Positions 33,908-46,540 of a stretch of DNA of 64,000 nucleotides are shown here, one piece after another; the stretch's first letter is position 1; each line of letters opens with the position of its first letter. The position numbers were made by a program, and so were the translations under genes. The DNA is taken from NCBI GenBank assembly GCA_964016885.1, contig OZ024744.1, positions 26,740,108-26,804,107 on the forward strand, read 5' to 3'. The notes under the pieces were generated by a model. That model did no database searches and was not told the origin of the DNA. It was given only the letters and a program-made list of their open reading frames with translations. The DNA comes from Eledone cirrhosa. Lineage: Eukaryota > Mollusca > Cephalopoda > Octopoda > Eledonidae.

Positions 33908-34073
33908 GGGAAGAAGACGCACGAGGTGACGGAGGTCATGAAATCGCTCCCGTAAGTTTTGAATTTTTAACATATTTAAATCATTTGTGAAATAACAACT
34001 CTTAGTACAAATGCTACGTAAAGCACCCGGCTTGAGCCCCAAAAAAATTCGGACCCAAAATATATTGTTATAA

Positions 34074-34713
34074 GGCTCAAATATTCAAATATTCAACTTT
34101 GTATTGTACACTGTATATCCAAAAAAAAATGGCTATAAATGGAAGAAGAAGAACCCCCCCCCCTCCTCTCCTCTGGCTACACTATATAGGACAGCTAAAC
34201 TCACCAACACCAGAAACTAGATACACCACCCACCCCATCATCTGTGTACACTGAACACAACAGCATTTTCACCTTCACCGCCACCGCTCACTACGGCCAT
34301 CATTACCACCACTATCCCATCACCGCCGCCACCACCCCTTGACTCCTTCACTGCTGCTGCCACCGCTACAGCACCATCACTACAGTAATACGGCTCAAAT
34401 ATTCAAATATTCAACTTTGTATTGTACACTGTATATCCAAAAAAAAATAAAATGGCTATAAATGGAAGAAGAAGAACCCCCCCCTCCTCTCCTCTGGCTA
34501 CACTATATAGGACAGCGAAACTCACCAACACCAGAAACTAGATACACCACCCACCCCATCATCTGTGTACACTAAACACAACAGCATTTTCACCTTCACC
34601 GCCACCGCTCACTACGGCCATCATTACCACCACTATCCCATCACCGCCGCCACCACCCCCCTGACTCCTTCACTGCTGCTGCCACCGCTACAGCACCATC
34701 ACTACAGTAATAC
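34074..34713 (+). repeat. Tandem duplication in the Dong-1 5' UTR (318 + 322 bp)
   Basis: Copy 1 (34074-34391) and copy 2 (34392-34713) are nearly identical. Each starts GGCTCAAATATTCAAATATT and ends TCACTACAGTAATAC. Each contains a TATATAGGACAGC block, a poly-C run and a Pro/His-like CACCAC-rich segment. The Dong-2 leader has a single diverged version near 39053. Tandem leader repeats in LINEs often carry promoter activity. That role is inference here. Confidence 0.92.
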
Positions 34714-35284
34714 GGTCGCATCACCGCCACCACTGCCTCGGTATCGACATCACCACCACCACTGTCTCAGTATCGCCAACGCCGCCAGTCTCTGCTGGCT
34801 ACCACTTCCACATTATAGAATTCCTACTACTAACAAAGAGGAAGGCATCAAAATATATAGATAGACTCAAAAGAAAAAAGAAAAAACAAACAACAAAAGC
34901 AGCACAGCAACAACAGTAAAAAACGAGAAAAACAGAGAAAAACAAAAACAAAAAAAGAAACCCCAAAAACGTAAAGAAAATAAGAATGAAGAGAGAAGCA
35001 GGCGGACGGACAGAGAAGAGGGGGGAAAAAGTAAAACTTAAAAAACAAAAACTAAGTCAGACATTCGAATACTACATTACAATGAAACTTATGCTTATTC
35101 ATTTTTGGGGCCCTTTCTGCCCGTGTGTTTGTTTGTTTATGTGTGTCCGTATACAGCGTGGTGATAATGCCACACAAGGGCCAAGTGGGATGGCGGATCC
35201 ACAGATGGCTATGTAAACATACATTCGCCAATCCTCGATAAGAGTGTTTAAATATCGAACATAAACAGTTCGAATAACGGTGAA

Positions 35285-38200
35285 ATGGAGACTAGAACGT
35301 CATGTGACAGACTCTCACCCAACAGGTGCCCCCTGGCTCAGCAGCAGGAACCTGACTGTCAACCAAATACTGCTGATGTTGGAGGAAGAAGAAGAAGGAA
35401 AGGGGCCAGAACCAACTGGACGAAATAATTGAATAGAACTGTTATGCAATGCTACCTGAAAAGTAACCCCAAGGAGAGGGGCTACAGGAGACGGATGCAT
35501 AACATCTGGAACGAGATTGGTTTATTTAAATTAGATGAACAAAAATTGGCCGGGCAGGCTCGGGTAATAAGAACTAATGGGTGGATAAGCGAGCTGGAAC
35601 TGGAGGAACTGAGCAGAGAGAATGGCTTGGAGATGGCGGGTGTAGTATGCCAGACAAGCGAGCCGGCGGGAAATGAAGGTGAGGAGGTCCTGAGAACGGA
35701 GGAACCACCCGAAGCAGACAATGATCTGAATACTGAGATAAATAATACCTGGAACAGAGAAACGGCCACTGAGGAGATGAATGCTGACGGGCTAGGACAA
35801 GATTCGGTTGACATCCTAAATTTAGTGGTAGATGAGTTGAACAATGATAGTGGGAGACCTATGAACCTAAGATTTGTAGACAGGAAAAAGTTAAAAGAAA
35901 CAACAGCTAAGGTAAACAAAGTCATCCCATACCTTGAGGCGAGGAGTCTTCACCAGTGCAACAATATCCTCAAAGCAACAGCAAATACGGTGAGGAAACT
36001 ACTTGGTATAAAAGCGAGAGGAAACAACAGACAAGAAAGAGCAGAGCCGTGGTGGAAGAAGCGACTGAGTGGGCAAATCGGGGAAATGAGAAATGACATA
36101 GGAAAGCTTGAGTCACTACTGAATGGGACACTAAAAAACATAGGCACTAAAAATAGACTGGAAATAAAATACAAAACTAGGAGTAAAAAGCTAAATATTA
36201 TCATAGAGGAATTGAAGCAACGCATTGTAGCAAAGAGTGCCAAAATCAGGCGATACGAGAACAGAGTCAGTCAGTATAAACAGAACCGCATGTTCGACAA
36301 CAACCAGAAGATGCTGTTTGGACAGCTTGAGGGGAAAGAAAGAGGCAACGACTTGATCCCTGGGGCGGAACAAGCTAAAACATTCTGGAGAAGAATATGG
36401 GAGCAGGATGTTAGACACAATGCCCAGGCAGGGTGGATTGAGACAGTACAGAGGGAGATCGGTGAGCAGGCACAGCAACAGACTGATTTGAGTATCACAG
36501 TTGAAACTCTTAAGGGGCAAGCCAAAAAACTAACCAACTGGAAATCACCAGGCCCAGATGGTGTGCAGGGGTATTGGATTAAACATTTAACATCCCTCCA
36601 CCCGAAGCTGACGGCCATGTTCAATGACTGCTTGGTGTCGGGTGAGGTGCCAGAGTGGTTGACAAAAGGTACCACAGTTCTGATAATGAAAGACCGAATC
36701 AAGGGTAATGATGTTACCAACTATAGACCTATCACATGTCTGCCCGTAATGTGGAAACTGTTGACGAGCATTGTGTCTGAGGAAATCTACCATCACCTCC
36801 ACACAAACAACTTGTTGCCGGACGAACAGAAAGGATGCCGAAAGAAGTCACGTGGTACAAAGGACCAGTTACTTATTGATAAGATGGTAATGGGGAATTG
36901 CAGGAGGAGACACACTGATCTTGCCATGGGATGGATAGACTACAGAAAGGCATTTGACATGGTGCCTCATTCCTGGATCACCAAAAGCCTGGAGATCTTC
37001 AGGGTGGCAGATAACATCAGACAGTTGCTGGGCAGGAGTATGGGGTCCTGGGAGACAGAGTTGACATCAACTGGAGTATCCTTGGGAAGCGTGAAGATCA
37101 AGAGAGGTATCTTCCAGGGAGATAGCCTGTCCCCTCTGTTATTTGTCCTTTCCCTGATGCCCTTGACCATTATGCTGCGAAAAGTGAGAGCAGGATACAA
37201 GTTGGGAAGGGGAGAGCTTACCATCAATCACCTCCTCTTCATGGACGATCTTAAGCTCTTCGGGAAAAGTGAGAAGGAGTTGGATGTGCTTGTTGACACT
37301 GTCCGTATTTTCAGCAGTGATATATGTATGCAGTTTGGTATTGGTAAATGTGGAGTCATTGTGATGAGGAGGGGTAGGTTGAGCAGAAGTAACGGGATCC
37401 AGATACCAACAGGTGAGATGATAAAGGAAATTGACTCTGAGGAAGGATACAAGTATTTGGGCGTTCTGGAGGCTGATGGCATAAAGAACAAAAAAATGAA
37501 GGAATTGTTAAGAACTGAATACATTCGGAGAGTAAGGAACGTATTGAAGTCACATCTGAACAGCAGAAATGCCATAAGCGCAGTAAATTCCCGAGCTGTG
37601 TCTATTATTAGGTACAGTGCGGGAATTCTGAGATGGAATGTTGCTGAACAAAAAGAAATGGATAGGAAGACTAGGAAGCTATTGACTATCTACAACATGT
37701 TCCACAAGAGGAGTGATGTCGATAGACTCTACCTAAGGAGATCTGAGGGTGGAAGAGGTCTTATCAGCATAGAGGACTGTGTTCAGATGGAGAAAAACAA
37801 CCTATACAAATACGTGACCTATAGTAAGGAGCCAATGCTCAGAGCTGTACTGAAGGAGGGGACAGTAGGCCAGGGGATACCCAAGGAGGAAATAACATCA
37901 AGGAGGAAGAGCAGCCTTAAAGGAAAATCCCTTCATAGTACCTTCTTTGAGAAAACTGAATTTAGAGATCCACAGACATGGAACTGGTTGAGAAGAGGAG
38001 ACCTCAAAAAGGCTACAGAAGGAATGCTAATGGCTGCGCAGGAGCAGGCCCTCAAAACGAAGTGGTTGAAGCACCATATCTACAAGGAGGAGGCTAGCCC
38101 ACTGTGCAGGATCTGTGGAGAGAGAGAGGAGACTGTGGCTCACATTGTGTCCGAGTGTAAACACCTAGCCCAGACCCACTATAAGGGCTGGAGACACGAT

Positions 38201-38677
38201 GTGATGGGCAGGGTGATCCACTGGCACCTGTGCAAAGTAAACAATCTACCACATTCTGAGAAATGGTATGAGCATAGGCCAGAGGCGGTGATGGAGAACA
38301 GTCAGGTGAAGGTGCTGTGGGATTTTAGGATACAGACGGACAAAAAACTGGAGCACAATAGACCTGACCTGGTGGTTGTGGACAAAGAAAAAAGATCGTG
38401 CCTGATTGTGGATGTGGCCTGCCCGTTCGACACGAGAGTGCAAGAGAAGGAGAGGGAGAAAATTAACCGATACCAGGACCTAAAGTGGGAGGTGAAAAGG
38501 ATTTGGAACTGCCATGAAGTCAAAGTGATCCCGATTGTCATAGGCGCACTGGGGACTATCTCCAAAGGTTTCCAGGGATGGTTAAAGAAAATCGGCCCCT
38601 TCACGCTTTTTGGAACGCTTCAAAAGGCATGCTTGCTTGGAACGGCAAGAACCCTCCGATACGTCCTGAATATCTGA
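35285..38677 (+). CDS. Dong-1 ORF: Myb-like domain, reverse transcriptase, CCHC knuckle, restriction-like endonuclease; one in-frame stop
   Basis: The single ORF of an R4/Dong-clade LINE. It is open from the codon after TAA 35426-35428 to TGA 38675-38677, more than 1,070 codons. I place the start at ATG 35285 because the upstream 47 codons stay in frame and supply the first half of a Myb-like block (RTNWTK-stop-LNRTVMQCY). Dong-2 has a matching WSSEDNKGVLEAFY. Without them the protein would begin at ATG 35444. RT: SPGPDGVQGYW, motif A GWIDYRKAFD near 36930-36958, motif B GIFQGDSLSPLLF, and catalytic FMDD at 37238-37249. Then come CRICGEREETVAHIVSEC (38104-38157) and the endonuclease RPDLVVVD and SCLIVDVACPFD near 38360-38425. 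Apart from the TAA, nothing is visibly broken. Confidence 0.9.
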
Positions 38678-38751
38678 GGCTACAGGTAGTGGCTTGATAT
38701 TCAATCCAACGGACTTTCCAGTTAACCAACATCAATGACTGAGATTCAAGG

Positions 38752-38879
<128 letters not shown>

Positions 38880-39759
38880 GGGAAGAAGACGCACGTGGTG
38901 GTAGAAGGTTATGAAATCGCTCCCGTAAGTTTTTGATTTTTAACATATTTAAATCAATTGTGAAATAACAATTCTTAGTACAAATGATGCATAAAGCACC
39001 GAATCAAGCATCATAAAAATTCGGATCCATAATATATTGTTATATCGCTCAAATATTCAATTTTGTATTATACATTTTATGTTCAAAAAAGAAAATGGTT
39101 ATAAATGGAAGAAAACCCCCTCTGTCTACACTATATAGAACAGCCAAATAACAGCAATTTCACCAACACCAGAAACTAGATACACCACCTACCCTATCAC
39201 CCCGCTGTGTACACTAAATACAACAGCCTGATAACGGCAATTTCACCACCACCACCACCAATCCCAGCATCATAATAATAATTACTATTATTATTGTCTC
39301 AAGTTTTAACAAAATGTTTAAATCCAATATTAAGAAAATATGTCAACACATATATTAGACAAACGCGACACAAACGCATAGATACTACAAACGCATAGAT
39401 ACTACTGTCTATTCAACAAAACTCAGTAACGACAACGCCACCGCCGCCACCACTCCATCCATCATTGCTACCACTATCCCATCACAGCCGCCACCACTCC
39501 TTCATTGCTACCACCACTATTCCCCATTACCTTCTGTTAACTTAAGAAAGGGGAAGGTGGCGGTATCACTAGACAAGGGAGAGGCTAGCAACAGATATAA
39601 ATAGATTGACTTAGTGACCCGGCCACCGGCCAAACGTCAACAACTATGGCACTGCTGGCTCCCCCCTTCCCCACCAACAATATAAAAAGCCCCAGCACCA
39701 CCACCGACATAGCCAACAACAATAACAGGCAACTTCAGCAAAAAGTATATTATATTATT

Positions 39760-39818
39760 GTAATGCACTGGGTAATTGCTGGCTTTGTGCCTGGAGTGGA
39801 GACAATTATTAATAATTT
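39760..39818 (+). repeat. SINE 3'-tail fragment inside the Dong-2 leader
   Basis: GTAATGCACTGGGTAATTGC, GGCTTTGTGCCTGGAG and GAGACAATTATTAATAA match the tail of the SINE at 31422-31590 in the opposite strand sense. The tRNA-related part is absent. Confidence 0.7.
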
Positions 39819-41959
39819 CATTCTTAAGCCACGCAATGCTCACATTAAGAAACCACTCATGATAATAACAATTTAAAAAAACAACAAAATAGAAAACCCC
39901 GTGACCAAGAAATACCGGGATGGTGGCCGGCGGGGAATAGCCGTGTCTCTAGGGGAGAACGACCCCTCTAGTCTTGGTTGACACTCGTTTTAGATGTGGT
40001 AACACGAAATGATTACCCCTTGGCGGATAAGGATAAAACGCGACAAAATAAAGTAAATGTCTAATGATAAAATCTCATACCGGATCGGCCGTCAGCCGGG
40101 TAAAAAAGGGCCGCGTCCCTCAGAGAGGAACCAGACTGGGGTCGAAAAATCAGCTAATGGTTCAAACCTTCCCATCACTTCGGAGCTGGAGACCTCCCAT
40201 AACCGGAATACTCCTACTGTCGGCCCTCCATGCTCACCACCAAGAAATCCAAAGAAAAAGAGAGAAAAATGGTCAAGCGAAGATAATAAAGGAGTCCTTG
40301 AGGCTTTCTACACTGCCATGTACTACCCATCAAATACATTAAATACAGAACAGACATATATCAACTACAAAAAGAAACATCCCGAAAACAGAGGCTATAT
40401 TGACAGTAACAAACTAGCCAATATACGAAGAAATATTGTAAAAAAAAAGTTACTAACAGATATAGAAATTGATCAGATCAAGCTATTAGCACAAAGTCAG
40501 CGAATGGAAAATGAAACATGTGTCAGTGAAAACGAGGTAAATTGTAACACTTCGAATCCCAGGGTTGGGGCGGAATCACTGACAACAGAACAAATTAAAG
40601 AAAGGATCGAAATAGTGGAGGGAGTGCATGCTCAAGATGAAACTCCAAATGAAAACAATGAGATCGTAAATAATAAAGAAATGAATGAGAATGAACTTGC
40701 CAACTTGAAGGATGAAATTATGATCGAATGGATGAAAATGAAAGAATCTGACATGGGGGAACGAGACACCCTCCCTAAGATCCAGAACTCTAAACAGAAC
40801 CAAAAGATAATACACAAGACTAACATAGTTATCAAAAACATTATCATCACAAACAAACTAAACATTACTGATTTAAATCATCTCTATTATGCATCGGCTA
40901 AAGTCACCACTCACTTATGTGGAGTGAAGATGAAAAAACAAAGGAATTCCCACAAGAAATCTACTTGGCAAGAGAACATCAATCGCCAAATAAACCTTCT
41001 CCGATCTGACATAGAAATTTTAACAAACTATAAAGTAGGTGAACATGTTAAACAAACTAAACTTAGAAAATTGAAGAGAAAGCACAGTATAAAATCAATA
41101 AGTGACATAGACATGCTGATAGAAATAATCAAGCAAAAAGTGTCGGCCAAAGCTGCTCGCATAAGGCGCTTTGAAAAACGATCTAGATTCTATAAGTACA
41201 ATAATATGTTCAAAACCAACCAAAGAAACTTCTACAGAAAAATTGGTAAGTCAACAATAACTGCTAAATCAATACCACCCAAGGAGGAAGTGCAAGAATT
41301 CTGGGAAAAGATCTGGGCCAAAGAAAAAGTTCATAATATACAAGCCCCATGGATAGACAGACAAATAAAAGATACAGCTCACCTTGAGGAACAAATATGG
41401 GAAAATATAACAGTTGAACAGTTGCGTTTGGCTCTAAGAAAAACCAGCAAATGGAAATCCCCAGGAAAAAACAAAATACAAAATTTTTGGATAAATGCCT
41501 TCACAGAGTCTCATGAGCTGTTAGCCCAACTTTACAATGAAATAGTTAAGGAGCCAGAACAGATACCATCATGGCTAGTTAACGGCATTACATTCCTGCT
41601 TCCGAAGAATGATGAGACAAACAATCCCAAAAATTACAGACCGATAACTTGCTTGACCACAATGTATAAAATTTTAACATCAGTCCTAACTGAATATACA
41701 TATGACCACCTGATAACAAATGACCTATTTCCCATTGAGCAGAAAGGGTGTAAACGAGGCTCATATGGCTGTAAGGATCAGCTTTTGGTTAACAAAATGA
41801 TACTGGAAGATTGTCATAATAGACACAAAAATCTATCAATTGCTTGGATAGATTATAAAAAAGCATTCGATAGTTTGCCACACAGTTGGATTGAAAAATG
41901 TTTAGAGATTTTCAAAATATCCCCCGTTGTCAGGAGGTTTTTGTCATTCAGTATGAAGA

Positions 41960-42512
41960 TGTAGTGACCTACATTCCGCGGGCTCACATACATTCTCTGT
42001 GCGTGATTTGGCTCAGTTCAGCCAATCAGCACCAGTAGAAGAGGATGTATCCCTACGCGCCCTGAGGAAGAAATTCACCGCGAAGATTTGAAGAATCTCG
42101 CTCTTGTACCGGAAACTTCAAGCCAGCAACACGCATAATGTAACAGTGAGATATTGCACCCCTAGCCTCGCCGGCTTAACGGCGCAATGGCACATTCCCT
42201 TTTGTAACCTCTTTTTATCTGTAACTTCAACCATATAAATAAACAAACATTTCATCTCTAATTACTGCGGTTGAAGTCGTTGTTATGTTACTCGTGTCTC
42301 AATGACATCTTTAATCCATGCTGCTGGAATTGGCGACCTGACGAAAGGAATATTGTGAATAGATGGAAAATAGATCGAGGGACCTTCCCTCACGTCTATG
42401 TCAACAGGATAATCCAACGAGGATACTATCACTTACCACACTGGCAACTAACGACCACTGATTCTACCACCCTGCTAAAGTGGCGATAACATCTATAACT
42501 AATACTGCTAAA
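41960..42512 (+). repeat. 5' LTR
   Basis: 553 bp, beginning TGTAGTGACC. It contains a poly(A) signal AATAAA at 42238-42243. It differs from the 3' LTR at the visible sites AGCACCAG/AGCGCCAG, CCTCGCC/CCTCACC and AACAGGA/AACAAGA. Confidence 0.93.
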
Positions 42513-42532
42513 GTGGTGACCGACGTCAGAAT
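42513..42532 (+). promoter_or_regulatory. Putative primer binding site
   Basis: GTGGTGACCGACGTCAGAAT directly after the 5' LTR contains TGG followed by GTGACC, as expected for a site complementary to the CCA end of a tRNA. The primer tRNA was not identified. Similar motifs occur twice within the LTR, at 42321 and 42472. Confidence 0.5.
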
Positions 42533-44079
42533 ATCACGCAGCCCTTCTTATTCATTCAGTTTAACTTTTATTGCCACGTCGCAACTTGCGAAAATCCAGA
42601 ATATTCCTTTTAAGATTTTTGAAAAATTAGCAGTATTTCAAAAACATTTTCGCCGCGAAAAAAATTTCAAGATGGCTACCGACATGTCATGGCTACGCTT
42701 GACAACAACAATGACAGCAGCAGCGACAGCGTTGTTTAACCACTGACCAATACAGGGAACAGTGAGTGGCAGCTTCATAACCTTACCGACGCCAACCACC
42801 ACACATCGGAAATTTCGAAACGGCTTGTAACTTTACCGACGCAACCACCATACCTTCTGTCTCGTTACCACAGGGACGCGAGAAATTGAGACAGTAGTTT
42901 TCTCACCATTATGGCGTCAGACGTGACTGCCATATTTGGTGACTCCTAATCTACAGAAGATTCTTTGACTTTGCTTTAACAATAAGCAACACAACCGTGT
43001 GGCGGGACGGGAAAATGGCCACGAAATCTCACAAAAACACCATACATCTAACCCCTAACGGCATTAACAAACTTCTTTTTCAGTTTTCAGATAGAACTAG
43101 TGTCTGTACACTGGTGATGTGTGAACTATTGGACTTTGAAAAACTTTGAACTTATTGAGCAATTTCTCTGCTCCCCTAGATTGACTTTGAATTATCAGTT
43201 TGTTACATTCACATATTTCTTTGTAGAATGCATTTACTTGTTTTGTGCTCTTTTGCTATTTGCTTGCTCATGGTTTTTGTTCATTCACATTCTTTGCTGT
43301 TTTACATGCCTGCATATGCACACATTTTTTTTATCACACACCAACATGTTGTTCTTGGTATATGTTCTTCAAACGTAACATTCTGCGAGTCCCTTTTCAC
43401 CTGGTTGAGATGCTGGCAGCTCACAGAGCTTAATCCACTGGATTCAAACAGTCACCGCAACACGAGAATACTAATTGCCGCTGAACTCAAACAGCTTCGC
43501 ATCTCGTTGCACACTGATCGTCCATGACGGCCATCCGTCTTGTTGTTTTTGCCCGACTTGCTGGGAAAGCAACAAATTGAACTGGACTTGTTAGCATTTC
43601 GGCCACTTCTGTGGATTCGCCCAAATTATGGAATTTACACTGCAACCCACCTACAAATTAAACTTGCCTTTTGTTCTTTACAAAGCAACCAGCCATTTTT
43701 TCCTGGCTCCACAGCACATTCGACAATACATCTGGGGCCCATCATTTTCTCGCCAGCACTGGTAAACTACCATAATAGCTTCGTTCACAGCTACTGGTAC
43801 AACGCTTACCATTAACATTTAATGCAAGAACAGCAACTTCGCCCATGTCAGACTTTATCCGTTTTTTGTTAGACCTTTGGCGGTCACGTATAAACAACAA
43901 AACAACTGGTCATTTGACACAGCGGCTCAACACGGCCCGTAGCGCCTCATTTTTTGTTCTTGCATGCAACCTTCTGCTCAATTATTTTTTTCACTGATGT
44001 GCTCTTTCAGCATTTGTTCTTGCTTATTTAATATGTGAGTCCTTGGTTTCTTCGTTATCGATTTTCGCCTGAAAATCTA

Positions 44080-44090
44080 GTTGGAGGTGA
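44080..44090 (+). promoter_or_regulatory. Putative polypurine tract
   Basis: GTTGGAGGTGA immediately precedes the 3' LTR and is mostly purine. Its position fits a plus-strand primer, which also sets the element's orientation as plus. Confidence 0.5.
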
Positions 44091-44643
44091 TGTAGTGACC
44101 TACATTCCGCGGGCTCACATACATTCTCTGTGCGTGATTTGGCTCAGTTCAGCCAATCAGCGCCAGTAGAAGAGGATGTATCCCTACGCGCCCTGAGGAA
44201 GAAATTCACCGCGAAGATTTGAAGAATCTCGCTCTTGTACCGGAAACTTCAAGCCAGCAACACGCATAATGTAACAGTGAGATATTGCACCCCTAGCCTC
44301 ACCGGCTTAACGGCGCAATGGCACATTCCCTTTTGTAACCTCTTTTTATCTGTAACTTCAACCATATAAATAAACAAACATTTCATCTCTAATTACTGCG
44401 GTTGAAGTCGTTGTTATGTTACTCGTGTCTCAATGACATCTTTAATCCATGCTGCTGGAATTGGCGACCTGACGAAAGGAATATTGTGAATAGATGGAAA
44501 ATAGATCGAGGGACCTTCCCTCACGTCTATGTCAACAAGATAATCCAACGAGGATACTATCACTTACCACACTGGCAACTAACGACCACTGATTCTACCA
44601 CCCTGCTAAAGTGGCGATAACATCTATAACTAATACTGCTAAA
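44091..44643 (+). repeat. 3' LTR
   Basis: 553 bp, almost identical to the 5' LTR, followed by the target duplication AAGA at 44644-44647. Confidence 0.93.
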
Positions 44644-46540
44644 AAGACATGGAAAACGACACTCCTTTTGAATAGTGAAACGAAATCACTGGAAGCTGGA
44701 GAAGTTAATATTAATTGTGGAATTTTTCAGGGTGACTCTTTATCACCGCTTTTATTCTGCATCGCACTTATACCATTAAGTAAAATGCTCAATGAAACAA
44801 AACATGGATATAAAGTCTATGACAAAACCATTAATCACCTGTTCTACATGGATGACCTGAAACTATTTGTAAAAAATGATGAACAATTGCAAGGGCTATT
44901 ATCCACTGTCGAGCAGTTCAGTGATGACATTAAAATGGAGTTTGAACTGGATAAATGCGCCAAAGTAACGTTCACGAGAGGAAAGCTAATGAAAAGTTCA
45001 GACATTAATCTTGAACGGGTGAATGTGATAAGAGAACTTGATCAAGAGGAAACTTACAAATATCTAGGTGTTTGTGAAGCAGATGGAATCAAGCACTCGA
45101 CAATGAGGGAAAGGATAAGGAAGTAATGTTACCGCAGAGTAAGAGCAATCTTAAGAACGGAATTGAATGCAAGGAATAGGATCGATGCCATAAACACGCT
45201 TGCCATACCAGTAGTAACGTACAGTTACAATGTCATCAACTGGTCAAGCACAGAGATCCGTAGGCTCGATACAAAAATTAGAACATTCTTAACCATGCAC
45301 AGAATGCATCACCCTAAGGCATATATAGATAGAATATATCTCCCTAGGAAAGAAGGAGGACGTGGGTTAATCCAGTTAGACATTGCGTTGAAAACTCCAA
45401 CAATTGGATTATCTACATATCTAAGGGAATCACATGATTGGATGATCAAGCTCGTTTTGAAACACGAAAGCATCAAAAGATCATAATCTATTACAAAAGA
45501 TGCACAAAGATACAGTAATGGACTACACATTTCAGAAGTCCCATTTACTGCTGAAATGGAAAACACAGAAAAAGCAAAGTAGGTAAAAGTAACTGCAAAG
45601 AAAGAACTGCTACAGAAACTGGCTAAGAAATGGCAAGAAAAGCCTCTGTATGGAAAATACCCAGAACGAGCTAACAATCCTGATGTTGACAACACTTTAA
45701 CCCATCAGTGGTTGGCATCCTCTGGACTGAAATCGGAGACTGAAGGACTGATTATATCAGCACAAGATCAGTGTCTGCCAACAAAAAATTACCAAGTCAA
45801 CATAATAAAGAATGGATGCAGCCCATTATGCCGTGCATGTAAAAAACAACCAGAGACCATTGACCATATAATTTCAATGTGCAGTCCTATAGCTCCAACC
45901 GAATACCTAAACAGGCATGACAGAGCTGCACAATACATACATTGGATAATGTGTAAGCATTTTGACCTGCCCCATCAACAGAATTGGTGGGAGCATCAAC
46001 CACCTCCCATACTTGAAAAAGATTACATCTCAATCTTGTGGAACTTTAGCATCCAAACAGACCGAAAAATAGATGCAAATAGACCTGATATAATATTGAA
46101 GGACTTTCAAAAGAGGGTATGCCTGCTAATTGATATGTCTGTTCCAATAGACAAGAAAGTATCTATAAAAACATTTGAAAAATTGAGCAAGTATAAGGAA
46201 CTGGAGATAGAAATTGGAAAAATGTGGAAATTGAGAACTAAAACAATACCAGTGGTTGTAGGCGCTCTAGGAATGATACCTAAGGGGTCTAATGATTACT
46301 TATCGCAAATCCCAGGAAACCTGCGTAAAGGAGAAATACAAAAGATAGTAGTAATGGGAACTGCCCATATACTAAGGAAGATTCTGTCAATATAAGTACA
46401 TCACAAGTCTAAACACCTAAAGATGCATGTGTGAGTATGTATGTTCTTTCTTGAACATGGCGGACCTTGTTGTCTCTTGAGGTCACTGGTTGTGACTTGG
46501 TGATAACTCGTATGAACATAAAGCAAGATAAATGCAGTTG

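Larger units (their letters stand above)
33908..38751 (+). mobile_element. R4/Dong-type LINE 'Dong-1', full length
   Basis: Both ends are defined. The 5' end GGGAAGAAGACGCACG follows (TAA)n directly, and the same sequence starts the next element at 38880. The 3' UTR of about 75 bases runs into (TAA)n at 38752. Length is about 4.84 kb with a 1.38 kb leader and a single ORF, the layout of R4-clade elements with a restriction-like endonuclease. Dong of Bombyx is known to sit in TAA repeats, which supports the clade call. This is the best-preserved autonomous element in the window. Confidence 0.88.
41960..44643 (+). mobile_element. Non-autonomous LTR retrotransposon, 2,684 bp, with 4-bp target duplication
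   Basis: Two 553-bp direct repeats (41960-42512 and 44091-44643) start TGTAGTGACCTACATTCC and flank a 1,578-bp interior. The target duplication AAGA is present at 41956-41959 and 44644-44647. Removing the insertion and one AAGA restores the host ORF, giving residues SMKTWK where Dong-1 has SMGSWE. The LTRs differ at only about three positions, so the insertion is young. The interior has only short frames and no gag, protease, RT or integrase, so it must have been mobilised in trans. The superfamily is uncertain. A 4-bp duplication would fit Gypsy-like or BEL-like integrases. Confidence 0.9.
40057..46395 (+). pseudogene. Dong-2 ORF (Myb-like, RT, CCHC knuckle, restriction-like endonuclease), split by an LTR element and three stops
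   Basis: The start ATG at 40057 (MSNDKISYRIGR) gives a frame open to the LTR insertion at 41960. The Myb-like block is WSSEDNKGVLEAFY. RT: motif A AWIDYKKAFDSLPHSWI near 41844-41893. Beyond the insertion the same frame resumes with GIFQGDSLSPLLF and catalytic YMDD near 44849. Three nonsense codons follow: TAA 45124-45126, TAA 45484-45486 and TAG 45580-45582. The knuckle CRACKKQPETIDHIISMC (about 45835-45890) and endonuclease RPDIILKDF and CLLIDMSVPID lie in the last open stretch (45712-46395). The frame is otherwise kept throughout, so inactivation is recent compared with the Tx1 copies. Confidence 0.9.
38880..46540 (+). mobile_element. R4/Dong-type LINE 'Dong-2', full length, interrupted by an LTR element
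   Basis: The 5' end is GGGAAGAAGACGCACG at 38880 and the 3' end abuts (TAA)n at 46541. Without the LTR insertion (41960-44643 plus a 4-bp duplication) it is about 4.97 kb. The leader shares blocks with Dong-1 (ATGAAATCGCTCCCGTAAGT, TTTTTAACATATTTAAATCA, TACACTATATAG), although the proteins are much more diverged. A SINE 3' fragment is embedded in the leader. Confidence 0.88.

Noticed and set aside
34848..35048. Phe/Leu-rich minus-strand frame near the Dong-1 leader end
   Set aside because: Antisense of a poly-A-rich leader (AAAACAAAAACAAAA). No signal beyond composition.
41960..44643. Possible host gene or envelope-like product in the LTR interior (frames at 43121-43815)
   Set aside because: Short frames with no recognisable motif. 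LTRs, target duplication and lack of pol domains point to a non-autonomous element.
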